Part shown: piece after piece, positions 12,530 to 24,701 of the stretch
How the letters are laid out: each line of letters starts with the position of its first letter
Numbering within the stretch: the first letter of the stretch is position 1
Assembly (NCBI GenBank): GCA_001640655.1
Contig: LXGT01000144.1
Location: 1-64,000, forward strand
Origin: Endoconidiophora laricicola
Lineage: Eukaryota; Ascomycota; Sordariomycetes; Microascales; Ceratocystidaceae
Direction of reading: 5' to 3'
Length of the DNA: 64,000 nucleotides
Notes under the pieces: model-generated
What the model saw: only the letters and a program-made list of their open reading frames with translations
Told to the model about the DNA's origin: nothing
The model's database searches: none
Program-made: the position numbers and the translations under genes

Positions 12530-14967
12530 ATGGCGACGCTATCCCCCAACCATCACCACTACCACAACCATCACTATCCCGTCCTTTCGTACGCTGACAA
12601 GATGCGTTCTGCCTCAACTTCTTCTTCCTCATCATCATTGTCAACAACACCAGCCGTCGTGCCCTCTGCCTCGCTTTCTTCCACTGCCATGGCTGTTGCG
12701 CCAACGTCAGTCAAGGCGAAGGCAGCTAAGAGTGCTGCTGCCAGTGCTTCATCACCTGCTGTCAACAGCAAGATCAAGGCTCAGACACACCGTCGTTCAC
12801 GAACGGGTATGTACTAATCTGTGTTTTCTTTTTTGGGGGGTTCATTTTTAATCTGCTTAACTTCTAGTGTTAGTTTACTAATTCTCATGGCTTGTATATA
12901 GGCTGCTATACCTGCAGATTACGCCGCAAGAAGTGCGATGAGGGTATGTCCATATGCTCCGCCTGCAAGCACCTCGGCCTCAAGTGCGAGTACAAGCGCC
13001 CTATGTGGTGGGGTAACAATGACTCCCGTCGCAAGCAAAAAGAGGATATCAAAGTCATTATCAAGCGCAAGAAGATCTCCGAGAAGGCCTCGCGACCTCT
13101 CAGCAGTTCGTCCATGCCCATTCCCGTGTCCATGAACATGAACATCAGTATGCCGTCTACTACGCCATCACCACCACTACTCTCCCACTCTTTGCCCACT
13201 AGTGCCAACGGCTTCTCCGACTCACTGGACCGCGACCGCTCGGCCAGCATAGACTCACACATGAGCGGCTCAGGCTCTAGCCTCTCGCTGATACCTAGCG
13301 GCTTCCAGTCGGCCGGCACTGGCTTCAGCAGCCCGCCTGACTTTGTGGCATTTGGTGGCCAGGCCGGCGCCTACTGCAGTCCTGAGATGCTGCTGGGCAA
13401 TGCGCCTCATGGATTCCCGCCCTATGAGGTCGATGTCAAGACCGAGCGCCAGATGTTTGTCAACGACGTGCCTACTATGCGCGAGTCGACCGTGTCTACT
13501 TTCAGCACCTTCCCGTCTGGCTATGGCATCGACTGGGATCCGGCAGCCATCTTTTCCGAGACGACGACCGAGTCACTCACTGAAGAGACGCTCGGCTGCA
13601 ACTTCTTTGATTTCAACACTGCTCCCGGCACCGGGCTTGACCTGTCTATGCCAGGCTCGTCTACTACAACCAGCACCAGCAGTATCACGGTTGAGCTCGA
13701 TGAGAACGACCAGGTACTATTGGAGCACTTTGTCAACGTTGTACTACCTACTATTTTCCCCATACTAGACTCCAACCAGCAGGCGCTGCCCGCATCGGAT
13801 ATAATCCTGCCGGCCCTGCAGAACAACAAGTGCTACCTACACTGCTGCTTAAGCATTGCTGCCCAGCATCTCAAGGCGACACAGGGCCCCAATGTCGAGC
13901 TGGATGATGCCATCATGAACCATCGCTTCGAGACGGTGTCCATGCTGTGCCGTGCACTAAGCTCCGACCAAGCCCACCACCAGATCTTGGACGTGACGCT
14001 GGCTCTCATCTTCTTCCAGTGCGTCGTCGGCACTATCGAGGAGTCACTGCAGGACATTCCATGGCACCAGCACGTGCAAGCCGCCATCAACGTGGCTCTT
14101 AAGCTCGGTCTGCCGTTGGCACCCTCGCCTGTTGAGACCGGCGATGACGAAAAGAGCACTGTTGCTGCCCCGCAGTCGCCCTTCAACGTTAGCCTGATGT
14201 CGTGGATCGACATTCTTGGTGCTACCATGAAGGGCACGGCGCCACACTTTGCCCATACGTACCGTGAGAAGCATCTGGCTAATCCGACGTCCTTCCTGGG
14301 CTTGCGCGAGCTGATGGGCTGCGATGATCGCGTCATGTACCTGATCAGCGAGATTGCCTGCCTGGATGCTCTCAAGGCTCAAGGCATGAATGATATTACC
14401 ATTTGCACCCACGTCCACGCCCTCGGAGATCGCATTACCGAGACCGAGCAGGTCGATGCCGCCGCCGGCCTGTTGCCCAAGGCACCCTTCAACACGTCCA
14501 CTGGTGCCTTGTCGCCCAAGCAGCTATCGCATAACATGACCTGCGCCTTCCGCCTGGCTGCGCGCATCTATCTGTGCAGTCTTGTGCCTGGTTTCACGCC
14601 TGGCCAGAGCAGTTGCATCGGCCTGGTTGGAAAGCTGACTGCCGCGCTGCAGTTCATTCCTACCGGCTATGATCGTAGCCTAGCCTGGGTCTATCTTATT
14701 GGCGGCTCTGTTGCCCTGCCCGGCAGTACCTTCCGCAGCGTCTTCGCCGAGCGCATGGCTGCTGCTGGTAGCGATGTTGCTAGCATCGGCTCGTTGGGTC
14801 ACGTTCAGGCTGTCCTGGCTGAGGTTTGGGCCCAGACTGAGGGTGTTATGGCCGCCCAGGCTGCTGCGCAGTCAGCGGCTGGTGATGTCCTGGAGTCTGA
14901 GGTTGTCCCGTACATCCACTGGCGGCATGTTATGGAAATGAAGGGATGGGATCTACTAATCATGTAG
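12530..14967 (+). CDS. Zn2Cys6 transcription factor, Fungal_trans_2 type
   Basis: Two exons, 12530-12806 and 12902-14967, encode 780 residues. The 95-base intron has donor GTATGT and splits the glycine codon directly before the zinc cluster. The DNA-binding domain is complete: C94, C97, C104, C111, C114 and C121 in CX2CX6CX6CX2CX6C spacing, followed by a basic linker rich in K/R (about 135-155). A long S/P/M-rich middle follows, then from about residue 350 an alpha-helical region of the kind found C-terminally in fungal regulators. The protein is expected to be nuclear. The first exon is low-complexity (His- and Ser-rich). Targets cannot be told from sequence, and the gene stands alone in 15 kb of gene-poor DNA. 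Large intergenic space and a long leader suggest complex transcriptional control. Confidence 0.93.
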
Positions 14968-17900
14968 ATTCTTCCTTATTTTGCCTACCTGTCCTGCCAG
15001 TTATATTTCTTTTTCCTTGTCCCTTTCCTTTGTTACTTTTTTAATGACTCTTCCGCTGGCAGGATGAGCCATGTCCTTCTTCATCCTCTATCTATCTGTC
15101 TACTTAACTATTTGTTTGTTTCCTGTCTATGCTTCTTTGGGGTTTTATCAACGGCGTTTCACTTCCGGCTTTATACCATCACGGCTGTTTCTTGTTCTTT
15201 ATTTCTTAATTAGAGGGCGTCATCTCACAATCCCAATGTCCCAAGACATCGCCTAGTGATTATTATCACTTGGAAGACGACGCAGAGCGTTATATGTCTC
15301 CTTGCTCTTTATCGCACACTTTGGACCATGTTCTCACAATTTCGCTCGGTTACTTCTTGGACATTTTCTGGTAGATTTTCTATCACTATCTCTTTTTTGA
15401 CTTGGTCTTCTTCATTGTTTTGTTTTGTTTTTATAAGGAGGCTTCCTTGGTTTGAATATGTCTACTCTTCAACTTCTTCATATTCTTCACGATGTCTAAT
15501 GACCCCAAGACTACGAATAGGGCTGGCGGGCCTTGAAGCTTTCCTTCTTGCAACACCCACCCACATTCTTTTATTATTTAGTGTTTACTTCTCCTTGTAC
15601 AATTTTCGTCTTGATTAGGTACTTTTTTTCTCTTGTTTTCCTAGCCCATAAGATTTGGCTGGCTGGATAGAAGACGCTCGGCTCATAGTGCGCTGCATAA
15701 AAAAAGACTCAAAACTTGTTAGTTTTGTATAGTCGTTGCTTTATTCACTCTCAATATTTCTTGTCATATTACATACCATACATAGCACTTTCAACTGGCC
15801 ATAGCCCAAGAATTATTCAAAAAAAGATTGCCCATTTTATTATCTACTGCCTTTGAATAATGTGACTCCTCTGTAAATCTCTTTATCTAGTAAAGAAATT
15901 ATAAATTTTAAGCTGTCTACTAACAACAAGGCATAGTCTGCTTGTGATAGCTTTGTTGCCTATAATCCTGTCTCTATCAATACTGATCCTGCGTGGACTT
16001 AGCTGCCAAATCGTCACTTGGTTAGCTATCATTTGAACGCAAAAATGCCTGACAGATATCGCCTTTTTGTAACAGTTTTTCGCCTCAAAACTACGAGCCT
16101 ATGCATAGCGTTCCCATACGCCCCTACAGCCCCCCTGTTAAAATAGCCATTCGAAGCTCATGACTGGACAGACGCACGAGGCTAAGATGGTTTTAAGTTG
16201 CATCTTGATTAATCAGTCATATTGCTAGTTCTCCGCCTACAGCTGCTCCATGTCTTGAAAAGCTCGGCAAAGATAAAGAAATAGATCTAAAAATGTATGC
16301 AGAACCAAAATCTCTCGACAGTAGAGACCTCGCTTCAATGGGCATGTCTGCGGAAGGCCTGCAGCGGCCTCCATTGGGCTCCATAAGTGGATTGTTTAAT
16401 ATGCAAAGACGCACTCTGTCTTTCGATACTAGGTCAAGGGCAGCAAGCAATACATGCACTAGGACCCAAAGCGGCCAATCGAGACGATGGCAAGGCAGAT
16501 ATTATGAATCTCATGAAACAAGCATCAATCCTCCAGCTGTGACGTCAGATGTCTTTGTCCGAATCAAAGAAGAGATTCTTGAGTTTTCATCTTCCCTCAG
16601 TCGTTAAGGGCTCAAACAGGATGACAAGAATGATTGATGGTGACGATTTGATTATCTATACGACCACTGCACGGATCAAGGTCTGCATGTATAAACTCCG
16701 TGATCTAGTAGACGTTATATATATATACAAATACATCGTCATAGTTAACTTCTAATCGAGTAATGAGTTAAAAATAAAATAAAAATAAAAACTCGTAGCT
16801 AGCGAAAAAAAGACCCAATCTAGAGGCAAGAAAACAAAAAAGGGCCTGTCGTATCTCAAACACCAGGGTTATACAAGTGATAACTAGTCAATACAAGTTA
16901 ACCCTTGATTTCCTTTTGCGCTCCGCTCAACCCTTGTCAATGAACTCCAGAGCATATTATCACATCTCGCTCTGGAGTCGCCGACTGATAAGTTTATATT
17001 GCAATACAATATACGTATTATGGCTTATGGCTGATATAACGCGTCGAGCCGCTTTACTCGACCCGAAATAGAACTAATAAGGAGACGGAGTGCCATGTTC
17101 CATCCATACTTTTTGTCTTTCTTTTCTTCTCGATTCCTTATTCCTTCTGTATTTCGTTTCCTCCTCTCAAGCACAGTTTTTCATATCCGTCTTGTTATTA
17201 ACAATATAGTACTAGACGGAAACAAGTTTGCAGACCTAAAATTCTCATACAAAGCAATAATTTTTTGTTTTTCTAAACAAAAACATCCCTGTGAAATCCG
17301 CTCGCGGCACATCAACTTAGATCAACAAGATTGAATATTCTAAGAATTGTTGGCCATATCCTTGTTTAAATTCCATGAACAGTAGCGCTAGCACCTTTTC
17401 CGGGAGTAGTTTGAGCTTCTAGAATCATATTTCTCCACCATACTCGGCTATGAAATTTTTGCGCTCAAAAGTAGTAGTACATAGTAGATGACTTCTAACC
17501 GCGTATATTCTCGTCTAGAGATATAAATAGGTTGTCTTTACTGATGACTCTCTTAGAATATACTGTGCCATTTCATACAACTTGTTAAAATGATACTTTC
17601 CAAATTCAGTCTTGAAGATGGTGACGATATATCTTAAACCCTAACCCTACACTGCATAGTCAATTGTATGTATGTATTGTATTGTATATATTTTATGTAT
17701 ACTGGAATCACTGTAGTCAAGGAGAGTCAATGTAACTACATTTAACACTTGCTTACTTTGGCTTCCAGTTCCCTAAAGCATACATATGCCGCTACTATAC
17801 TATTACACTATTATTTATTCAATCTAGCCGCAATAATCCTCAAATGTAACGTGCCCGACCTACTGTATTGTTCTAAGCTCAAATTATTGTATCGCCTGTC

Positions 17901-20224
17901 CTCTCTCGTTCTTCTGGTTAGAAAGCGCTGAAGGGCGTGGAAAATATCGAAAAGTCCTAGCAGTGAGACTGGCCTGACCACACATGCAGCTGCCCACAAG
18001 GCACTAAGAAAAAAAAAAATCAGGAAACAAAAAGCTTGATTGCTTCCGGGAAATTTTCAAGGGCTTTTAGGCGTTACGATATCAGTGTCTTTACAACTTA
18101 CTAGTAGTACTACTACTGAATGCACCCATGACTCGTAAGATGTTTTCATCACGGCATGTTGCTGGTCTGTTCTCAGCTGAGCTCACTGAGGCAAATGCCA
18201 TGATCATATCCACACGGCCATGTCCATGTATTGTACACACTTATAGTAAGAGAGTAAAGTGTGTATCTATACGTCCATACTTGAGATGATAATGGCTATA
18301 ACACAGAAACATGACACTTCTTAGAGCTGGTCTAGAGCACTATGAATTATCGTAGTAGCACTAGATAGGATTTCTAGGACATGGCCTCTCTGTGCACCGG
18401 CTGCCTTTGTTCTTCATCTTTTTTTTCTTTTTCTTTTTCTTTCCTGTATTTCAAACAGTATTAGTAGTAGTACGTAGTACTACATAGTACGTTTATTGGT
18501 ACTTGTTAAGTGAAGATATGACCCTTACTCGCTATCAGATACTACCACACTATCTGTACAGGTGATATCAGAGTAAATGCACATTCTGAGTACTGAGATT
18601 CCACATGAAACATTGTAAGCTCAAAGGATCTTGGCGAGGATTGAAGCTGATAGGAAAACGTTGAATTACTGACAAAGTGCTAAAGCCCAAAATCACATGT
18701 CTTTTTAGATCACCCAATCCATGTCTGACTCCGTTTCCCTGCCGGCACATTATCTCGCAATGATAGATAAGAGATAAGTAAAGAAAATGAAAGCTGATCT
18801 AAACCTACATCTGTAACAAGGCACGCCATTCTAACTAGCTATTTACCGAGAGTCGATGCCTCCTGTTATCTGCATCAGTGCATCAGTGGACGTGGTTTTA
18901 TTGGCTGCCAACAGTGTGGCCTTCACCGGTATTGCGCTTGTTGACTGAGGTGCGTGCAGGTTGAGATAGCCCAAAATATACTATCAGTAGTGCTGTCACG
19001 ACATGGCGCTGCAGGCAGACTTCGAATCGAGTCCAGTCAGCTTTGTGTCTGTCAGTAGATGCATATATGCATATATGCATACACAACAACAGACGATTGC
19101 CCGAATAACCCCGGCTAGACGTAGTAAGTTCTGATAGCAGCAGCCAAAACAAGAAGTGCTTAAACGATGGATGACTGGCCTTGTTCCACCTGTCCATGTG
19201 CCCATCACTTGTGGTTGGGCTCGTAACATGCGATTGCATCGAGTCGAGACTGTTTAGGGTGCGACTGTTTATTACATGTTGTTGGTACAATGTCACATGT
19301 GCACATACACTTACGGACCATGTTGTATTTTTATGTATGTGTATGTATAGTATAGTAAAACGCCATAGGCTAGAAGGATCCGTGGACAGCGTGAGGTTAA
19401 ATGCTAACCCTCAAGAATTAGTCTGGATTTCCTACCTTGAGGAAGTTTATGCATGAGGCCGTGCACATGTTGTGTGTGTACAATGCATATGCAGATATAC
19501 CCAGCCTAAAGTTGCAAGATCCCATGAATGAATGGCATTTTTATCTCTACCATGATATCTCGAGCGATTTGGATACACTAGTGAAGATCTGGCCATAATT
19601 CTGGTTGAACCACGCATGGTCAGACGCATGAATAAAGCCTTCACATCATGTTTACATGATAGATTACCTTCTCATTTATGATAGCATCTTCTATATGTTC
19701 TTAGAGACTGACCAGGCTCTGAACCAAAACCACAACAGCCTAGACTTTGGCTTAGTAAACAAAAGATCAAACCTTGATAGGCTGACAACGTACCCCGCGC
19801 CTACATACAAGCAACAAAAGAAGGCAATGCATAACTAAGGTGGTATCGATAGTAGTGTTCAGTATAAAAAGTGCTGCTTTGGACAGGCCTAGTGCGGCCT
19901 GTTCATCAGACTGGGTCTGGGTGTATCACATCATTGAGAAGAGATACGACAGTATTCAGTATGCTTACATAGCGCGGGGTAGATGAATCAAGAAAGAGCT
20001 CAACCTAGACACGTCGTGTAATTATAAAGCAGACTGACTGACAATAAAGGGGGGGGGCGCGTTGCCTTCCTTTTTTTGCACTTTTTACCCACATCGGATA
20101 TAGAAAGTTGGTCCGAAGGGGGGAGGGGTTTCAGAGGAATAGTAGTAGACACAAAATGCTGGAAGTATGGACTAAACATTACATGACCCTGATCTGTGAC
20201 CGTTGCGCTTGACCAATACCTATG
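14968..20224. other. Gene-poor intergenic DNA
   Basis: The first several hundred bases are T-rich and probably hold the 3' UTR of the Zn2Cys6 gene. After that I find no coding frame, tRNA or rRNA. Items seen are the diverged third copy of the 42-base repeat (16685-16716), a short telomere-like AAACCCTAACCCTA at 17637-17650, a palindromic TGCATATA run at about 19059-19080, and a G-run near 20050. Confidence 0.5.
16685..16716 (+). repeat. Dispersed repeat, copy C
   Basis: Diverged third copy of the repeat at 3614 and 3735; the shared core is CTCCGTGAT followed by AGTAGACGTT. It is 13 kb from the other copies, showing the family is dispersed rather than a local tandem. Confidence 0.45.
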
Positions 20225-21230
20225 CTACACCGGAACCAAGTCGTTAATGGTACGGACGTTGTGTTTCCGGCATTGTGAATAAGTAGGTAAACCCTGTACA
20301 TAGTCCTTCTCGATAGCTAGAAACACACAAGGGATCAAGGAGAGGACTGCTGAGACGCTAGTCAAGCTTAGATAATGCTGCCATTGTGTCACCAACCAAC
20401 TCGTTCGAGGCTGATGAAGAGGGACATATTTAGAAATCGTAGTACTAGAATTGGAGGGGCGTGAAAACGTTTCTGTATACATGACCATGGAGAATGGCGG
20501 TCGGTATCTCGGAATTAGCTGCCAGAACTGTACCAAAGTAGTAATGCAGCTGTAGCGAATGTAGCAAACAATAAAGTCCATTGTGATTGACTGGCCAAGT
20601 CTGCGAAAAAGCGGCTCGCCGTCGTGATGATGCAGACCAGCCTAATCTGACGAGCTACGCTACCATATCTTCTAATTAATGAATTTGACGCTCGCAGACA
20701 TATGTAGGACAGAAATCGATACTAATGACGAAGATGAAGTTGTCAATTGTAGATTGGTGGCTGTCTTTGTTGCCCACATCCTTGCCTTTGCTTATCGAAG
20801 TTTGACAGACTACTAAAGGCTATCAGCGACACCGCTAAGATAGCTTGCTTACTTGGCATCCCATATCTAAACGTGGCATACAACTGGCGGCCCAACGCTT
20901 TTGCTTGCTATCAAGCGGCAATGCAATGTTGTAAACGAGGATAACGTCTAGAGTAAAAGCAAATTCAAGTGGTGATAGGCGGATATGTCTCGGAGTGAAT
21001 TTACCGATTCTGGTCCATTCAAGGATATTCAACAGAAAAAAGAAAATATAGGCCCAGCCTGGCCTACCTGGCTTTGTGACATCACCCCGCAGGGCTAGTT
21101 TCAGAGAGTCTTGACGTACTAAACTCCCAGGTAGGATACTACGAGCAATACACCCCTGGGACGTAAGAAAGCATGACAAGAAGACATGTCTACAGCGAGT
21201 GTAGTAGACAATCACATACATTTGTAACAT
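20225..21230 (-). pseudogene. Probable broken multi-pass membrane-protein gene
   Basis: Three minus-strand stretches have protein-like composition but do not join cleanly. 21230-20853 contains a hydrophobic segment around residues 59-71 (WAYIFFFLLN), an aromatic/basic loop and a second hydrophobic stretch, ending at a possible donor GTAAGC. 20724-20518 reads through two leucine/alanine-rich membrane-like segments and then meets a TAA. 20515-20225 continues in a different frame with a coding-looking tail (SKYVPLHQPRTSW). A 128-base intron could link the first two pieces in phase, but the stop and frame change before the third have no obvious splice explanation. I do not recognise the family. 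It could also be a real gene with an unusual intron that I misplace. Confidence 0.35.
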
Positions 21231-22481
21231 ATCGCTATTGAGTATATGTGTGTGTTGGTTAGTAAAAGCCGTAACGAATAGTTGATGACATGTATCTTCA
21301 CTATGTTATACTAGTGCTACCTGGGACGCCTTTGGGGCCAAGAAAAGAACTGACGATAGGACTGTAAGCACATGCACGACAGATATGAGGCACGGGGCTT
21401 GATGATAAGCAGTTGTCCTGGTAATATATGGCTGTCGATGTGTGGTCTTGATGTTAAACGACTAGAACCTGTCTGTCATAAGTGATTTCCGATATGCCCG
21501 CAGTTACAACACAAAATATTGAAGCAATAAAATTACCGTTTTGGAAATATTGCATCAAGATAGTCGTGATTAGCACCATAAGTTGGATTATCCGTAAGTC
21601 CGGGATTGTCTTGTTGCCCATAACTTTCTGTGCAAAGTAATACCGTGACTCTGTACTACTGGGTTTTAGAGGCCGATGATACTGATTTAGCTAAGACAGG
21701 CTAAGCTATAGCGAATTCTTGCTAATCAAGAATTACTAGTTACGTCATTCAAGGGTAGTACTAGAGGTGATTTATCATCATCGACGATGTGGCAAGAGCA
21801 AAGATACTGATGAAGAACTTATGATTAGCCCGATGGACTTCATGGATTAGTAAACGGATGGGAAGATTTAGGACCACTATGAAAAGTGAAGTAGCATGTA
21901 TTAGTGGGAATTGATCATGATCATAATATAAGACTAGCAGACTAGACTGCCTTATGCGGATCTAAAACCGCAAAGCGACAGAATAATAAACAAGCCATCA
22001 CCATCATCAGTATGATATAAACTATCGTATTTTGGAGACAGAGACATTGATATTGGCTGTAGGGAAGATAATGCCAATTGTGGAATGTTGCACAATTGGG
22101 CTGATGATAGTATAGACCGGACGATCATAGACTCAATAGATGTAGGATTGCCTGTCAATTTGACTTATATTGGCTATTTCAGGAGTACTAGTTCCACCTA
22201 TATAGTGCAGCATACCCTGTAAAAAGTTATAACGATACTGTGATTTTTTTTTTCTTCATGTAGCTGCTCAGCCTTGTATAGAAGGCTCTGAATAATTCCA
22301 CAATCAAACATCATGAACCCGCTAAAAGTGTGCGACATAGATCTGCATACCTATTTTTTTTTTTTTTTTTTTTCTTGGCTTTGTTTTTTTTTTTTTTTTT
22401 TTTTTTACCTACAATAATACTAGCAAATAAAACACGCAACAACTTTTTTCTATTACCTGGTTGTATACACCCGAAGACATC
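21231..22481. other. Intergenic DNA upstream of the J-protein gene
   Basis: Contains the second copy of the degenerate repeat (21945-22006), a 12-base palindrome TGATCATGATCA near 21912, and two long T-runs, T20 at 22354-22373 and T23 at 22384-22406, about 75 bases before the next start codon. No coding frame is convincing. Confidence 0.5.
21945..22006 (+). repeat. Degenerate dispersed repeat, copy 2
   Basis: Counterpart of 4195-4258: GACTGCC, ATGCGGA, TAAAACCGC and CATCATCA blocks occur in the same order with substitutions. No terminal repeats or target duplications are visible. Confidence 0.45.
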
Positions 22482-23276
22482 ATGAGCGAAGATGCGAGTG
22501 CTAGAACTTTAGCAGATCTTCTGCAATTCGCGAAAGATTATGCCGCGAAGGAAGTCAACTTGTACGAAATCCTCCAGATCGATTCCTCAACATCGGACAA
22601 AGATATTCACCGCGCATGGCGTCGTCAGAATCTCAAATACCATCCCGACAAGACCCGAGAAGCCTTCGATCCGATCATCTATGAACTTGTTGGCCGTGCC
22701 AAGGATATACTCATTGAACCGGCCGCACGAACGGCGTACGACTCTGCCCGGGATGCGCTTTCAAAGCGCCAAGCTGAGCGCAATGCGCTAAATCAAGGCC
22801 GCCGGAAGCTCATCGACGAACTGGAAGCTGCGGAAAACGCGGCAAAGCTAGAGAAGCAAAAGGATGATGAGCGCCGCGCTGATATGGAGCGCGAAAGAGC
22901 GCGCATGCAGGCCGAAGCCGAGGAACATGATAGGGCTTTAAAGGTTGCCGAGTTTAATGAAAAGACACAGCGCAAAAAGGACATCAATGAGCTAGAGGAG
23001 AAAGAAGCGGCTCTTATGCGCAGAATTCAAGAAAAGAAGGACCGTAGAGCAGCTAAGAACCGTGCCGCGCTCGATACCCAGACCCAGATACAAGTAGAAG
23101 AAGGTGTCTCGGCACAGGCCAAGAAAAACAAGAAGAAGAAGCGGACGCCGGTCTACATGTTCACCGAGGACCCAGAGTTGAGCTACGAAGAAAAGGTAGC
23201 TGGCGTAATTGGAAAGCTACGGACAGCACAGAAAGCCCGTGATGCTGTGGCTCTAGCTGCGGGCACAACTATCTGA
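22482..23276 (+). CDS. J-domain protein, Cwf23/DNAJC17-like
   Basis: Intronless gene for 264 residues. The ATG at 22482 is used because the frame upstream has only a non-ATG codon. The J domain spans about residues 26-90 and keeps the diagnostic HPD at 54-56, so it should stimulate an Hsp70 ATPase. From about 95 to 200 a highly charged E/K/R-rich coiled coil follows, then a lysine-rich cluster (about 215-225) and a short conserved tail. This layout fits the spliceosome-associated J-proteins of the Cwf23/DNAJC17 type, which act in the nucleus; no RRM is evident. The gene is convergent with the amidohydrolase, with 112 bases between stop codons. Two long T-runs precede the start codon. The J domain is certain; the splicing assignment is inference. 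Confidence 0.85.
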   Translation: MSEDASARTLADLLQFAKDYAAKEVNLYEILQIDSSTSDKDIHRAWRRQNLKYHPDKTREAFDPIIYELVGRAKDILIEPAARTAYDSARDALSKRQAERNALNQGRRKLIDELEAAENAAKLEKQKDDERRADMERERARMQAEAEEHDRALKVAEFNEKTQRKKDINELEEKEAALMRRIQEKKDRRAAKNRAALDTQTQIQVEEGVSAQAKKNKKKKRTPVYMFTEDPELSYEEKVAGVIGKLRTAQKARDAVALAAGTTI

Positions 23277-23388
23277 AGGCACGTACTGTACTCCCTGGTG
23301 GTCTACAAGGTCACGACAAATGAAATTCACGTATGACTGGATCTGTTGATGAAAACAGGGTACATATCATCTATTTTCTATCATTGAT

Positions 23389-24543
23389 TTATTTCCCTGA
23401 AAGATTTAGCACACGCACAGCATTTCCGCCCATGATGCCCTTGGCCTCCTCAGTCCCCTCACCGACAGCGGCTGCAACAGCATTTGCATTCAAGCTCACA
23501 CTCTCCCATTCACCCTGCGGATCTGACTCCAGAGGCGGGAAGAACGGATGATCGGTGCCGAACATCAATCTGTCAGCACCGCTGGCCTCGATAGCTGCTT
23601 TTAAGCCAACTGGCGAATATACAACGGCATCAAGGTATATCTGCTCCTTTAGCACCGTCCATAGATCGCGACGCTTTGACTTGACACCCGCCTTACCTTC
23701 ACTCACGAGATGTCCATCATGGGCAATGCAGCTCTCAATACGGCCAGCTAGGAATGGAAGCGTGCCTCCGCTGTGTGCTAAAATCATCCTCAAGTCTGAC
23801 ACGTCGTCGAAAACTCCGGCTAGGAACATGCGTGTCACCGCAATTGTGGTCTCCATCGGGAATCCCATAGCTAGGGGGAGCACATGGCCATATTCAGCAC
23901 TCGCACGAGGCCCCCACATGTCGTTTGGCAGGCCGTAGTGAGGATGCAAAAAGATAGGAAGCTTAGCCCCAGCCAATGCCCTGAACACTGGCAGCAGAGC
24001 GGGATCATCCAGTCCGTTACCGAGACCTGATGTACCAAGGATGACACCGCGGCAATAGCCAAAAGATGGAAGTTCAGCAACGGCGAGTAGAAGATCCTCT
24101 ACTGGCGCTGTGAGCGGTAGGGTAGCGAAGAAATATAACCGACCAGCATGGGCGGCACACATCTCGCTAAACTCGACATTGATATCCCGTGTTTGGACAG
24201 CGGCAGTAGCGGTCTCGAGGAAGTCACACCACGGATTCGCGAGAGAAATCACGCTGATATCAATGCCATGTGTATCCATGAAATGAAGCTTCTGGTCTAG
24301 AGAGGCATAGTGGGTGGTCAAAGGACGGCCAGGTAGCGAGGTGCCAGTATCATCAGCGTTAGCCTTCTCGAGATTCTCGACCTCCGCTGAAAGCAGAATC
24401 AGCCGAGGCTCTGGAACACCTGGGAAGCGACGAACAATGGGGATGACGGTGCGTTCCTCAAGCATAGAAAGATATGATGGAGGATACATATGGGTGTGGA
24501 TATCGACCACTGGCGATTTGGAAACTTGCTGCATAGTTGCCAT
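23389..24543 (-). CDS. Isoorotate (uracil-5-carboxylate) decarboxylase
   Basis: Single-exon gene for 384 residues of the amidohydrolase-2 (ACMSD-like) fold. Metal ligands expected for this zinc enzyme are present: H16 and H18 in DIHTH, H200 in FLHPHYG, H257 in LAHSGG and D331 in FGTDHPFFP. Long stretches (for example the IHTHMYPPSY, SVISLANPW and RIESCI..HDGHLV regions) match what I recall of the structurally characterised Cordyceps and Metarhizium enzymes, which remove CO2 from 5-carboxyuracil to give uracil. This is the last step in turning thymine into uracil. The neighbour 1.06 kb away on the opposite strand is thymine-7-hydroxylase, which makes the substrate, so context strongly supports the call over a generic ACMSD. 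It is probably cytosolic. Four GATA sites lie in the shared promoter. Confidence 0.88.
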   Translation of the reverse strand: MATMQQVSKSPVVDIHTHMYPPSYLSMLEERTVIPIVRRFPGVPEPRLILLSAEVENLEKANADDTGTSLPGRPLTTHYASLDQKLHFMDTHGIDISVISLANPWCDFLETATAAVQTRDINVEFSEMCAAHAGRLYFFATLPLTAPVEDLLLAVAELPSFGYCRGVILGTSGLGNGLDDPALLPVFRALAGAKLPIFLHPHYGLPNDMWGPRASAEYGHVLPLAMGFPMETTIAVTRMFLAGVFDDVSDLRMILAHSGGTLPFLAGRIESCIAHDGHLVSEGKAGVKSKRRDLWTVLKEQIYLDAVVYSPVGLKAAIEASGADRLMFGTDHPFFPPLESDPQGEWESVSLNANAVAAAVGEGTEEAKGIMGGNAVRVLNLSGK

Positions 24544-24676
24544 GATTAGAAGTAGTTTGTCGAATTAACAAGAATAAAGTCACCCGCTATATTGTGAAAG
24601 CGATGCAGGTAGACAGACGGAAGCTTAATGAAATAGATCACGATGTTGTCTTGCTTTATTGTGTTTTAGGATTCAT

Positions 24677-24701
24677 AGATAAACAAGCTATCTCAAGATA
24701 A
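24677..24701. promoter_or_regulatory. Cluster of three GATA-factor sites
   Basis: AGATAA (24677-24682), AGATAG on the minus strand (24688-24693) and AGATAA (24696-24701) lie within 25 bases, about 134-158 bases before the isoorotate decarboxylase start. These fit the HGATAR consensus of AreA/NIT2 nitrogen regulators; binding is inferred. Confidence 0.45.

Noticed and set aside
12906..14567. Long antisense ORFs across the Zn2Cys6 gene
   Set aside because: Shadow frames of a well-supported coding region; no domains.
17637..17650. Telomere-like AAACCCTAACCCTA
   Set aside because: Only two units; expected by chance in this length and no array around it.
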